From Thiomicrospira sp. XS5 (GTDB lineage Bacteria; Pseudomonadota; Gammaproteobacteria; Thiomicrospirales; Thiomicrospiraceae): 64,000 nucleotides of DNA. The notes under the pieces were generated by a model. The model saw only the letters and a program-made list of their open reading frames with translations, was not told where the DNA came from and did not search any database. The stretch covers positions 1,178,001 through 1,242,000 of the forward strand of contig NZ_LQBO01000001.1 in NCBI RefSeq assembly GCF_001507555.1, in the 5' to 3' direction. This document shows positions 18,481 to 26,390 of the stretch, piece after piece. Numbering within the stretch: the first letter of the stretch is position 1; the number at the start of each line of letters is the position of its first letter. The translations under genes and the position numbers were made by a program.

Positions 18481-18987
18481 ATGATGGAACAAGATATGAC
18501 ATCGACAAATCAATTGCTGGACGGCGTCATTGGCGACGAAGAAGAGGAGCAATATTCGGGGCCAAGCATCCGTTGTGTGATGTTCAATCTGGACTCGGAA
18601 GTGTATGGCATCAATGTCAAAAAGGTACGTGAAGTTTTACGCGTTGGTTCGATTCGTAAAGTGGAAGGAGCGGCTCACAATGTCCTGGGCATTATTAATG
18701 TCCGTGGGGTGATTGTCACGGTTGTGGATACGCGCGCCACTTATGGCCTCATGAGCAAGCCCGTTGATGAGTTGTCCCGTATTATCATTGTAGAGCTCGA
18801 CAGTGACAACATTGTGGGCATGATGGTGGACTGTGTGATGGAAGTGAAAGACATTCCAGAGAAGAAGTTTGAGCCGATGTCCGCGACCAAAGAAGGCGCT
18901 TCACGTTATCTGCAAGGCATTGCGCATTATAATGGCGATGTGATTATCTTAATTGATGTCGACAGTATGTTCTCCGGTCAAGCTTAA
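18481..18987 (+). CDS. cheW: Chemotaxis coupling protein CheW
   Basis: The 168-residue CheW domain protein has an extended acidic N-terminus of about 25 residues. Family features include VYGINVKKVREVLRV, VLGIINVRGVIVTVVD and a C-terminal GDVIILIDVDSMF. It links chemoreceptors to CheA. It lies directly after cheA. A second CheW is encoded on the other strand at 20154-20684. Confidence 0.93.
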   Translation: MMEQDMTSTNQLLDGVIGDEEEEQYSGPSIRCVMFNLDSEVYGINVKKVREVLRVGSIRKVEGAAHNVLGIINVRGVIVTVVDTRATYGLMSKPVDELSRIIIVELDSDNIVGMMVDCVMEVKDIPEKKFEPMSATKEGASRYLQGIAHYNGDVIILIDVDSMFSGQA

Positions 18988-19017
18988 AGCGGTAGCCGGC
19001 ATTTATTTGTATTTCTG

Positions 19018-19041
19018 AAAACGCCCAGGCCTGGGCGTTTT
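19018..19041. terminator. Bidirectional terminator built on the CCAGGCCTGG palindrome
   Basis: A 24-base perfect palindrome centred on AGGCCT, with A-runs on the left and T-runs on the right, separates two convergent genes, cheW (+) and the FlhB-like gene (-). It can end transcription from both sides. Confidence 0.88.
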
Positions 19042-19053
19042 TTATATTTAACG

Positions 19054-19383
19054 TTAAGGTTGTTGATTCGGTGCTTGAGGTGGCGTCGGTTGGCCCGGAA
19101 GGTCTTTTTCCGACAATTGATAGGCGAAAATCAACACTTGAACCACCGCTTCGTAGAGCAATTCCGGTATTTCTTGATCCAATTCCACTTGTGACAGAAG
19201 GGCGACCAGTTGATGGTCTTCTTTGATGGGGATATTGTGTTCTTTGGCCAGCTCGATGATTTGCTCCGCCAGGTAGCCGGTGCCTTTGGCCGACACCCGT
19301 GGGGCCGTTTCGCCGTCGTACTCCAATGAGATGGCGACCTTCTGGTCCAGGGTGACAGGGGCCTCCTGATCGTCCTTATCCAT
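19054..19383 (-). CDS. FlhB C-terminal domain-like protein
   Basis: The 109-residue protein aligns by eye with the part of FlhB after the NPTH cleavage site: AISLEYDGETAPRVSAKGTGYLAEQIIELAKEHNIPI against FAVALQYD...MAAQIRTLAKEHDIPL in the FlhB of this window. It then has a matching tail ending in AYQL. It lacks membrane helices and the NPTH motif. Such FlhB-like (FhlB/FlhX) proteins can stand in for the FlhB C-terminal fragment in some bacteria. That function is inferred here. The C-terminus is rich in Pro and Gln. Confidence 0.8.
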   Translation of the reverse strand: MDKDDQEAPVTLDQKVAISLEYDGETAPRVSAKGTGYLAEQIIELAKEHNIPIKEDHQLVALLSQVELDQEIPELLYEAVVQVLIFAYQLSEKDLPGQPTPPQAPNQQP

Positions 19384-19404
19384 ATGGTAGTCCTGAAGGG
19401 ATGA

Positions 19405-19433
19405 ATAAAAAAGCCGCAGAAGCTGCGGCTTTT
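19405..19433 (-). terminator. Rho-independent terminator after the STAS gene
   Basis: AAAAGCCGCAG at 19409-19419 pairs with CTGCGGCTTT at 19423-19432. On the minus strand the hairpin is followed by TTTTTT. It separates the STAS gene from the FlhB-like gene. Confidence 0.8.
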
Positions 19434-19437
19434 AGGA

Positions 19438-19716
19438 TTAGGCGAGGCGGAGTTTTTCCGTTAACCCCAGCTTGGAGGCCCCTGAAGTCAAGGCTTCGCT
19501 AGGCGAGTCCCAGAGAATTTCTTTCTGGTTCTGAAGGGCGTTTTTCACCAAGACCAGCAGGGCTTGAAGCCCCGAGGTGTCGATGGATTCGACACCGGCC
19601 GCAGAAATGGTGTAGGTTTCCGCATCGGATTGAAAGGCGATTTTCAGATTTCCATACTGCTCTTCAATGTGATGAATTGTTAAGCTGTCAGGGAGTTCGA
19701 TTTGATAGTCGCTCAT
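19438..19716 (-). CDS. STAS-domain protein (anti-sigma-antagonist-like)
   Basis: The 92-residue single STAS domain has a conserved SIDTSGLQALLVLVKNAL segment around the serine that is phosphorylated in SpoIIAA-type antagonists. A GGAGG ribosome site precedes the ATG. STAS proteins next to CheY/CheW genes occur in many alternative chemotaxis or signalling clusters. The partner is not visible here. MlaB-type lipid-transport STAS proteins are a less likely alternative because no mla genes are nearby. Confidence 0.8.
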   Translation of the reverse strand: MSDYQIELPDSLTIHHIEEQYGNLKIAFQSDAETYTISAAGVESIDTSGLQALLVLVKNALQNQKEILWDSPSEALTSGASKLGLTEKLRLA

Positions 19717-19743
19717 CGGATAACCTCCGGCCTAGGCCGTTAT

Positions 19744-20106
19744 TTATAGCACTCGGTTGATAACGGAAAGGAGTTTTTCAGGGCTGAAAGGTTTCACAAT
19801 CCAGCCTGTCGCACCTGCTTCTTTCCCTTTGGTTTTCATGTCGCCGGACGACTCGGTTGTCAAACACAAGATGGGCGTAAATTTGTAGTTGGGAAGTGTA
19901 CTGCGAACGGCCTGAATCAATTCGATGCCATTCATGTTCGGCATGTTGATGTCGGTTACGATTAAGTCGTATTGTTCTTTTTTGGCCATGTCGAGGGCGA
20001 CGACACCGTCTTCGGCTTCGGCGACATCGTGACCTGCTGATTTCAAAGACATGCTGACCATTTGACGCATAGATTTGGAATCATCAACCGCAAGGATTTT
20101 GGACAT
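19744..20106 (-). CDS. CheY-like single-domain response regulator
   Basis: The 120-residue receiver has DD near the N-terminus, a phosphoacceptor Asp in LIVTDINMP and the C-terminal IVKPFSPEKL. It differs from the CheY at 15190 and is co-oriented with a STAS gene and a CheW gene. It probably belongs to a second, array-associated signalling branch, possibly as a phosphate sink or adaptation regulator. There is no output domain. Confidence 0.9.
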   Translation of the reverse strand: MSKILAVDDSKSMRQMVSMSLKSAGHDVAEAEDGVVALDMAKKEQYDLIVTDINMPNMNGIELIQAVRSTLPNYKFTPILCLTTESSGDMKTKGKEAGATGWIVKPFSPEKLLSVINRVL

Positions 20107-20153
20107 TGTTACTTCTCACTTTCTTAATACTTAAACCTGATTGTAATTATACA

Positions 20154-20684
20154 TTATTCGTCAATATGAAGGCTCTTTTTGATCTCCGACAGAATGCCGG
20201 TTGAGACCAATTCATCGACATGTAAAACGATGACCATCTTTTCGCCAACGGTGGCGAGCCCTCTAACGTATTCGGTATGGATTGTGCCGTTGATTTCCGG
20301 TGCGCCTTGCAGGTTATGCAGGTCGATTCCATGTACATCCGATACGCCGTCAACCACCACGCCAATGATTTTTTGGGTGGCGCTCTGTTCGTCTGTGGCT
20401 CGCAAAATGATGACCACGGTGCTTTCGTCGTAGGTGATTTCGGACAGGCCAAAACGGACTCGTAAATCCACGACCGGTACAACGGCACCGCGCAGATTGA
20501 TGACCCCCATGACATACTCTGGAGCATTCGGAATGCTGGTGGTTCTTTCCCAGCCTTTAATTTCCTGAACGCGCAGGATGTCGACGCCGTATTCTTCTCC
20601 TCCGAGAATAAAACTGAGGATCTGATCGTCCGTTCCGTCGTTTTCTTCAATTTGATCTTGAATGGCTTCTACGTCAGCACCCAT
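20154..20684 (-). CDS. Second CheW-type coupling protein
   Basis: The 176-residue CheW domain protein has EEYGVDILRVQEIKGW, PEYVMGVINLRGAVVPVVDLR and VVVDGVSDVHGI. GAGG lies upstream of the ATG. It heads the minus-strand run with the CheY-like and STAS genes. Two CheW proteins with one CheA in the window suggest mixed arrays or a second kinase elsewhere in the genome. Confidence 0.92.
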   Translation of the reverse strand: MGADVEAIQDQIEENDGTDDQILSFILGGEEYGVDILRVQEIKGWERTTSIPNAPEYVMGVINLRGAVVPVVDLRVRFGLSEITYDESTVVIILRATDEQSATQKIIGVVVDGVSDVHGIDLHNLQGAPEINGTIHTEYVRGLATVGEKMVIVLHVDELVSTGILSEIKKSLHIDE

Positions 20685-20772
20685 TTGATTCTAGCCTCAT
20701 ATCCTCGAATATATCTTGTATGCTTATTTTGTAATGGTAACTTACCTTATTTGTCTGGAAAGGTCTAGTTTT

Positions 20773-20798
20773 AAAAAGGGTTTCTTACCGAAAAACCC
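20773..20798 (-). terminator. Possible terminator after the FliK-like gene
   Basis: On the minus strand GGGTTT...AAACCC (arms 20793-20798 and 20778-20783) is followed by TTTTTA. The stem is short. Confidence 0.5.
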
Positions 20799-20860
20799 CA
20801 TTGAAATTATAAAAAATTTACTCTCCGGTTTTAAGCAAGTTGCTCGCCAATTTTAACGTT

Positions 20861-21922
20861 TTAGACATGAAGGTCGATTAAAGCCACTTTTTGGGCGAGC
20901 GGGTGGCTTTCCGGTTTCTGTTGTGTGATGAAGATTTGTTTGAGCGGTAGGGCGGCTTGTTGAAAGCTTTCCTGTAACTTGGGGAGGTCTTCGCCAAGGC
21001 GCTGTGCGAGCGCGGAGTTGTCGGCCCAGAGGCTGAGTGATATTTCGTCATTCATGAGCATCAGCTTGCTGGAAAGTTCACCGGATGACAGGGTTAAATT
21101 GACGATGACTTCCCAAAAATCCAGGGTGTCCTTGGCTTGTCGTCGAATGTCGATTTCCACTTCTTCAAGGTAGGGATTGGGCTGTAAAGGGAGTTGAATG
21201 TTGAGCTGGTTGGGGTTTTCAATGGCTTGAATTTGTTGCAGGGTGATTCGGTTCAAGGTTTGGGATAACAGCTTGGCCAGTTTCGGCAATTCCGGCGATT
21301 CCGAGGGCTTGGCTTGTTGGGTCATTTGCAATAACTGCAAGAGCCGTCCCTTGAGATCGCCCGTTTGAGGTTTGTTGTTTTTAGCCAGTTGGTTTTCCAG
21401 GAATAAACCACTCGATAACAGCTGGTTTTTCAACTCTTTTGCACTGGTTTGGGTCGAGGGTTTGAATAATTGCTCCAATAAGGAAGAGAGGTGGGATTGA
21501 ATGTTCGCGGGCAATATGCCCGTTTGACTGAGTTGCACCAATTGTTGCAGACCCTGGTTGATCGGGACTTGGTTCGGCAGAAGTTGCCGATAAGCCGTTT
21601 GCAGGGTTTGCTGGGTGTTGGGTTGCGCCGTATTGGTCGCGGCACGGCCTTGTATTTGCAGAACAATATTCGGCTTGGTTTGGGTAACTTTGACGTTGAG
21701 TTGCTGGCCGGCTTCCAAAGATTGTTGGCTCGTGGCGGTCAGGCTGCGGCCGGCAAGGCTGAAGGTGACTTGGCTGCCTTCGGTTTTGGTGACGGTAACC
21801 GATAATAGCTGCCCCACAGCTAGTTTTAGCGCCTGGGGCGTGGTTTGTCCCAGGTTGAGATTGCCGCCAAGCGGGGTTGATGTCGGGCCGATTGCCATAG
21901 GGTTCCAGAGGCATGAAGCCAT
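20861..21922 (-). CDS. FliK-like flagellar hook-length control protein
   Basis: The 353-residue protein has a Gln/Thr/Ser-rich N-terminal two thirds and a C-terminal Flg_hook-type domain (about residues 230-335: EVEIDIRRQ...FWEVIVNLTLSSGELSSKLMLM...LAQRLGEDLPKLQESF). This is the layout of FliK, which measures hook length and triggers the FlhB switch. An alternative start at 21898 (MAIGPTST) gives 345 residues. Neither ATG has a strong ribosome site. It is divergent from cheR. Confidence 0.75.
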   Translation of the reverse strand: MASCLWNPMAIGPTSTPLGGNLNLGQTTPQALKLAVGQLLSVTVTKTEGSQVTFSLAGRSLTATSQQSLEAGQQLNVKVTQTKPNIVLQIQGRAATNTAQPNTQQTLQTAYRQLLPNQVPINQGLQQLVQLSQTGILPANIQSHLSSLLEQLFKPSTQTSAKELKNQLLSSGLFLENQLAKNNKPQTGDLKGRLLQLLQMTQQAKPSESPELPKLAKLLSQTLNRITLQQIQAIENPNQLNIQLPLQPNPYLEEVEIDIRRQAKDTLDFWEVIVNLTLSSGELSSKLMLMNDEISLSLWADNSALAQRLGEDLPKLQESFQQAALPLKQIFITQQKPESHPLAQKVALIDLHV

Positions 21923-22030
21923 TCAGTGTGAGAAATTGCCGATTAGATGAAATAATAAACTGCATTCCTCGCATCAAGCAACTATAATTGTATTCAATAA
22001 TAAGACCATTTAAATAATAAGGGCAAAGAC

Positions 22031-22858
22031 GTGAGTGAAAGGGAGTTTGACTTTACCGAAAAAGATTTTCTGAGAGTCAAAAAAGTTGTTTATGATTTTG
22101 CCGGAATTGACTTGAACGATTCCAAAAAAAATCTTGTCTATAATCGTTTGGCCAAGCGTATCCGCTTTTTGGATATGAATTCCTTTTCGGCCTATCTGGA
22201 TTATGTGGAAGAGCAGGGCGAAGCGGAATTTGTGCACCTGATTAACGCCATCACCACGAACCTGACGTTTTTCTTCCGCGAAAACCACCATTTCGAATAT
22301 CTGGCCAACCAAGTCATTCCGATGCTGTTGGAAAAAAATAAGGCCTCTAAAAAAATTCGGATTTGGTCGGCGGGCTGTTCCACCGGTGAAGAACCTTATT
22401 CCATTGCCATTGTTTTGAAAGAAGCGGTGCCGTCTGGTTGGGATGCTCGCGTACTGGCGACAGACTTGGATACCAATGTGGTCCAAACCGGTCAAACCGG
22501 TGTCTACAAGATTGATCGATTGAAAGGTGTTTCGGACGAACGTAAAAAACGCTGGTTTTTAAAAGGCTCCGGCGCGCGCGAGGGGTATGTTCGAGTCAAG
22601 CCGGAGTTGCAGCAAATCATCGATTTTGGCCAAATTAATTTAATGAACGAATGGCCGATTCGAGATGCTGTTGATGTGATTTTCTGCCGCAATGTGGTCA
22701 TTTACTTCGATAAAGAGACGCAAGCACGTTTGTTTGATCGTTACGCCAACTTGTTGCCGGACAACGGTCATTTGTTCATTGGGCATTCCGAATCATTATA
22801 TAAAGTGTGTGACCGTTTCGAGTTGCTCGGTCAAACCATTTACCGGAAAATTCGCTGA
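22031..22858 (+). CDS. cheR: Chemoreceptor methyltransferase CheR
   Basis: The 275-residue protein starts with GTG behind AAGGG. It has the N-terminal helical domain and the SAM-binding motif SAGCSTGEEPYSIA, followed by FCRNVVIYFDKE. It methylates glutamates on chemoreceptors. It is paired with cheB 65 bases downstream. Confidence 0.95.
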   Translation: MSEREFDFTEKDFLRVKKVVYDFAGIDLNDSKKNLVYNRLAKRIRFLDMNSFSAYLDYVEEQGEAEFVHLINAITTNLTFFFRENHHFEYLANQVIPMLLEKNKASKKIRIWSAGCSTGEEPYSIAIVLKEAVPSGWDARVLATDLDTNVVQTGQTGVYKIDRLKGVSDERKKRWFLKGSGAREGYVRVKPELQQIIDFGQINLMNEWPIRDAVDVIFCRNVVIYFDKETQARLFDRYANLLPDNGHLFIGHSESLYKVCDRFELLGQTIYRKIR

Positions 22859-22923
22859 GCAGATTGCGGTATAATCGTTGTTAAGAAATTCATAAAATCA
22901 TTAAACCCGTTCAGGTAAGCCAT

Positions 22924-24057
22924 ATGTCAAAGGTAAAAGCTCTCGTCGTCGATGATTCTGCATTGGTTCGATCCATGTTGCAGGAAATGTTGGGGGCCGA
23001 CCCCGATATTGAGGTGGTTGGCACGGCCTCCGATCCGTACGATGCCCGTCAGAAGGTGAAGGAGTTACACCCGGATGTGCTGACACTGGATGTGGAAATG
23101 CCAAAAATGGACGGCGTGACGTTTTTGAAAAACCTGATGCGTTTGCACCCGTTGCCAGTCGTGATGGTATCGACCTTGACCGAAAAGGGCGCGGACATTA
23201 CGTTTGAGGCGTTGGATTTAGGCGCGGTGGACTTTGTAACCAAGCCGAAAATCGATTTGGAGCATACGTTTGAGGATTATGCTCAAGAAATCCGCACCAA
23301 GGTCAAAACGGCGGCTAAGGTGTCGAGATGGCAGTTGGAGCGCCACTATGCGCGTTATGCTTCCAACCTGAAAGAAAAGCCGATTGTGTTGCCGAGTGTG
23401 CGTCCGGCCCCCTCGAAAAGTGTGGCGGAAAAATATTCGGCCGATGTCATTGTTCAGAAAAAATCGCCGTCTGCGACGTCTCGACTGTCAGATAAAATCA
23501 TTGCGTTAGGCGCTTCTACCGGTGGGACGGAAGCCATTAAAGAAGTGTTAATGCGTTTGCCGGCCAATACGCCGGGCATGGTCATTACCCAGCATATCCC
23601 GGCGACATTCAGTTTGCCGTTTGCACAGCGCATGGATACGGTGTCGGAAATGACGGTGGTGCAAGCAGAAGATCGTCAACCGATTCTGCCTGGGCACGTA
23701 TACATTGCGCCAGGCGACAAGCATTTATTGGTGGAAAAAGCCGGAGGCGGTTATATTTGCCGCTTGAATGACGGACCGCCGGTCAATCGCCATAAGCCTT
23801 CCGTGGATGTCATGTTTCGCACTGTGGTTCAGAACGTCGGCAAGAGCGCCATCGGGGTTCTGTTAACCGGCATGGGCGCGGACGGCGCCAAAGGTATGAA
23901 AGAGTTACAGGAAATCGGTGTGCCGACCGTTGCGCAGGATGAAAAAACCAGTGTTGTTTGGGGCATGCCGGGAGAAGCGGTTAAGCTGGGCGCGGCGGAT
24001 CATGTGCTTCCATTGGGACGGATTCCCGAGAAAATTCTGGAGCTGGTCAAAAAATAA
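22924..24057 (+). CDS. cheB: Chemoreceptor methylesterase/deamidase CheB
   Basis: The 377-residue protein has a receiver domain with phosphoacceptor D56 (LTLDVEMPKMDG), a linker and a CheB methylesterase domain. The catalytic Ser is in GASTGGTEAI, the His in TQHIPATFS and the Asp in TGMGADGAKGM. It removes methyl groups set by CheR once phosphorylated by CheA. Confidence 0.96.
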   Translation: MSKVKALVVDDSALVRSMLQEMLGADPDIEVVGTASDPYDARQKVKELHPDVLTLDVEMPKMDGVTFLKNLMRLHPLPVVMVSTLTEKGADITFEALDLGAVDFVTKPKIDLEHTFEDYAQEIRTKVKTAAKVSRWQLERHYARYASNLKEKPIVLPSVRPAPSKSVAEKYSADVIVQKKSPSATSRLSDKIIALGASTGGTEAIKEVLMRLPANTPGMVITQHIPATFSLPFAQRMDTVSEMTVVQAEDRQPILPGHVYIAPGDKHLLVEKAGGGYICRLNDGPPVNRHKPSVDVMFRTVVQNVGKSAIGVLLTGMGADGAKGMKELQEIGVPTVAQDEKTSVVWGMPGEAVKLGAADHVLPLGRIPEKILELVKK

Positions 24058-24065
24058 TGCATTTG

Positions 24066-24077
24066 ACCAGGCCTGGT
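24066..24077. repeat. CCAGGCCTGG palindrome copy after cheB
   Basis: 12-base perfect palindrome ACCAGGCCTGGT just after the cheB stop, followed by T-rich sequence. It may act as a weak terminator. Confidence 0.75.
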
Positions 24078-24150
24078 GTTTCTTCTTGTTTTTAAATCAA
24101 AAACTCGTCAGAAGCGAAATCACTGCTTCCGCATAAACAATTTTATCCAT

Positions 24151-24176
24151 TAAGAATTTATCATTCCCGCCGAGAA
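24151..24176 (+). promoter_or_regulatory. Sigma-28 (FliA)-like promoter before the chemoreceptor gene
   Basis: TAAG at 24151-24154 and GCCGAGAA at 24169-24176 are separated by 14 bases, close to the TAAA-N15-GCCGATAA consensus. The fliA gene is in the same window. Confidence 0.5.
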
Positions 24177-24245
24177 AACACTTAGTGCTGGCATATTAAC
24201 TGCTTTGCATGAGTTAACGTTACGGGTTTATTTAAGGAAAAACGC

Positions 24246-25487
24246 ATGTTGCATACTTTTAAGCAATACTGGCCAGCTTGGCTCTTAACTCTGCTAGGGG
24301 TGGTATTGACCTTTATAGACATTCCATTTATCGGTGCCATTGCACTGGTTTTGGTTTCCTTGATCTGGACATTGTCCGTGGCAAAATTTGCCAGGGAGAG
24401 TGGTGACGCCAGCGGAGCCGTGAAAGCGGTGCCTGCGTCAGTCGCACCAGTCAACGAGAGTCAATCAACGAACTTTGATGCCACGGTGATTGACGATTCC
24501 CTGCAAGTCATTATGAATGACATTGATGCCGTCGTGGATCAAGAAGTTGAAGTCGTGCGCGGAGAATTGCTGCAGGTTAAAGAGCTGGTCGCTGAGGCAA
24601 TTGAAACCTTGAATTCCAGCTTTATGGGGCTGCACGACCAAACTCAGGAAGAGTATAAGATGGTGGTTTCCCTGCTGGATAACTTAGGCGGCAGCGGCGA
24701 AGGGATGAGTATTCAGAAATTCTCAACCGAAATCAAAGATGTGTTGGAATTTTTGATTACCCTGTTGCGAAACTCCAGTCAGCGCAGTAACGAAACCGTC
24801 GATAAAATTGACGATATGGTCAGTCAGATCGAATCGATTTTTGCCCTGTTGGAAGATGTTAAGGGCATTGCCGATCAAACCAATCTGTTGGCTTTGAATG
24901 CGGCGATTGAAGCGGCGCGCGCCGGAGAAGCCGGTCGTGGCTTTGCGGTGGTGGCGGATGAAGTTCGCAAACTGTCGTTGAACTCCAACCAGTTGAACGA
25001 ACAGATTCGCAAGCAGGCGGAAAAAGCGAAACAAACCGTTGACCAAGTGCGCCGTCGAGTGATGGACACTGCCGAAAAAGACATGGAAGAGGCCAATTCT
25101 TCGCAGGATCAGGTCACGGTATTGGTCAGCGACCTCGAAGCGATGAACAGCGGTATTTCCAATAAGCTGGGCGATGTGTCCGGTATTATTTCCGAAATCG
25201 AAGTCAGTGTGTCCAATGCCATGCGTTCCTTGCAGTTCGAAGACATTGTGCGTCAGTTGGTCGAACAGGTCTTGAACCACTTGGAAAACCTGACCGGCTT
25301 TTCACACAAAATCAATCACTTCATTGAAGAGAGCAAGAACGATCCTGTGAAATCGGTCGCCGAGCATAAGCAGCGTTTGGAGGCCTTCCGGCACACCATT
25401 CACCAGGAGCGTGAAGAGATTGAAGCCAAGCGGATGCGACGCGTGTCTTCCGAATCGATGGAAGAGGGTGAAATCGACCTTTTCTAA
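24246..25487 (+). CDS. Methyl-accepting chemotaxis-type protein without a periplasmic sensor domain
   Basis: The 413-residue protein has two adjacent N-terminal membrane helices (about residues 9-28 and 30-46) and no periplasmic domain or HAMP. A long coiled-coil signalling domain follows, with the hairpin tip [20 protein letters not shown] and [15 protein letters not shown]. The C-terminus ([19 protein letters not shown]) resembles proteins that bind CheW or couple to other arrays. It may sense membrane state or redox rather than an external ligand. It is located after cheR-cheB behind a FliA-like promoter. Confidence 0.85.
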   Translation: MLHTFKQYWPAWLLTLLGVVLTFIDIPFIGAIALVLVSLIWTLSVAKFARESGDASGAVKAVPASVAPVNESQSTNFDATVIDDSLQVIMNDIDAVVDQEVEVVRGELLQVKELVAEAIETLNSSFMGLHDQTQEEYKMVVSLLDNLGGSGEGMSIQKFSTEIKDVLEFLITLLRNSSQRSNETVDKIDDMVSQIESIFALLEDVKGIADQTNLLALNAAIEAARAGEAGRGFAVVADEVRKLSLNSNQLNEQIRKQAEKAKQTVDQVRRRVMDTAEKDMEEANSSQDQVTVLVSDLEAMNSGISNKLGDVSGIISEIEVSVSNAMRSLQFEDIVRQLVEQVLNHLENLTGFSHKINHFIEESKNDPVKSVAEHKQRLEAFRHTIHQEREEIEAKRMRRVSSESMEEGEIDLF

Positions 25488-25505
25488 AAATGAAATCGAG
25501 AAACG

Positions 25506-25532
25506 AAAAAAGCACCGAAAGGTGCTTTTTTT
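25506..25532 (+). terminator. Rho-independent terminator after the chemoreceptor gene
   Basis: AAAAAGCACC (25507-25516), a GAAA tetraloop and GGTGCTTTTTTT. The A-run on the left also lets it serve the minus-strand gene that ends at 25563. Confidence 0.9.
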
Positions 25533-25562
25533 ATGGGCGCTTTTAAGCGGGTAAAGTTGTCA

Positions 25563-25847
25563 TTAAGACGCCATATTGCCCATTTCGCTATTCCAGAAGC
25601 TGCCGAAAATCAAACTGAAAATCAAGCCGGTGGCGAAGACAATGTACCAATAGGTGCGCATTTTAGCGGCTTGTTTGATTTCTTCTTCACTCAATGTGCT
25701 TTCGTCTGGTCGGTCTTTGAAAAAGATGACCATGAAGCCGACGGCGGAAATGAACCCGGCAATGTTCGCCAGATAATGATTATGCGTCAACATCGACGCG
25801 AATCCCAATGCCAGTATTATAAAATACGTAATCAATATGTTTTTCAT
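25563..25847 (-). CDS. Small membrane protein of unknown function
   Basis: The 94-residue protein has three predicted membrane helices (about residues 4-20, 24-43 and 66-84) and a charged loop (KDRPDESTLSEEEIKQAAKMR) between the second and third. I do not recognise the family. The predicted start has an AAGG-containing leader. It stands alone, convergent with the chemoreceptor gene and divergent from the NIF3-like gene. Confidence 0.65.
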   Translation of the reverse strand: MKNILITYFIILALGFASMLTHNHYLANIAGFISAVGFMVIFFKDRPDESTLSEEEIKQAAKMRTYWYIVFATGLIFSLIFGSFWNSEMGNMAS

Positions 25848-25911
25848 CTTGCTCTACCTTGAGTTGGGTGATTCTGAAACCCCAATTATTCTAGTCGGTT
25901 TAAGGAGAAAT

Positions 25912-26226
25912 ATGTATAAATTGTGCTTTTTTGTCCCGGAAACGCATTTGGAAACGGTTAAAACGGCGGTGTTTGACGCCGGTGCCGGACGCATCGGAGA
26001 TTATGACCAATGTTGTTGGCAAGTGAAGGGGGAAGGCCAGTTTCGTCCGTTGGCAGGCAGTCAACCTTTTTTGGGCGAGCAAGGGACTCTGGAAAAAGTG
26101 GCTGAGTATCGGGTGGAGATGGTCGTGGCAAAAAGCTGCGCTAAAACGGTTTTGAAAGCGTTGAAAGAATCGCACCCTTATGAAGAACCCGCTTACGATG
26201 TAATGGCGCTGGTAAAAGGGCTGTAG
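25912..26226 (+). CDS. NIF3/CutA-like domain protein (YqfO family)
   Basis: The start is the ATG of MYKLCFFVPE behind AAGGAG (104 residues). The pattern FVPETHLETVKTAVFDAGAGRIGDYDQCCW and the terminal SHPYEEPAYDV match the short NGG1-interacting factor/YqfO domain. This is usually inserted in larger NIF3 proteins and also found alone. Its biochemical role is not established. It is followed by a gene-free stretch with its own terminator. Confidence 0.85.
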   Translation: MYKLCFFVPETHLETVKTAVFDAGAGRIGDYDQCCWQVKGEGQFRPLAGSQPFLGEQGTLEKVAEYRVEMVVAKSCAKTVLKALKESHPYEEPAYDVMALVKGL

Positions 26227-26239
26227 GCTTAAGATAAAA

Positions 26240-26388
26240 TTTATCTATCGACATAGACAAACTTTATATTAGAAAAAAATAATGTAACTGTTACACTGAG
26301 AATAGTTGAAACTTCAACTAATCCTCCCTTTGTATTACATAACCGATAATACAGCCCGGACACAGGGATCGTGTTCGGGCTTTTTTCG
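26240..26388 (+). ncRNA. Candidate small RNA gene with its own terminator
   Basis: Between two genes lie a TATATT box (26265-26270), a dyad GTAACTGTTAC (26284-26294) and an 8-base-arm dyad at 26303-26320. An unpaired ATCCTCCC able to pair with Shine-Dalgarno sequences follows, then a strong terminator (arms 26353-26363 and 26371-26381 followed by TTTTTT). The upstream + gene ends at 26226 and the downstream gene is on the minus strand. A long 3' UTR of the NIF3-like gene is the main alternative. The -35 box is poor. Confidence 0.35.
26353..26387 (+). terminator. Strong Rho-independent terminator with no adjacent plus-strand gene
   Basis: Eleven-base arms AGCCCGGACAC/GTGTTCGGGCT with one G-T pair and a TTTTTT tail. 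It lies 127 bases past the NIF3-like stop. Confidence 0.85.
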
Positions 26389-26390
26389 TT

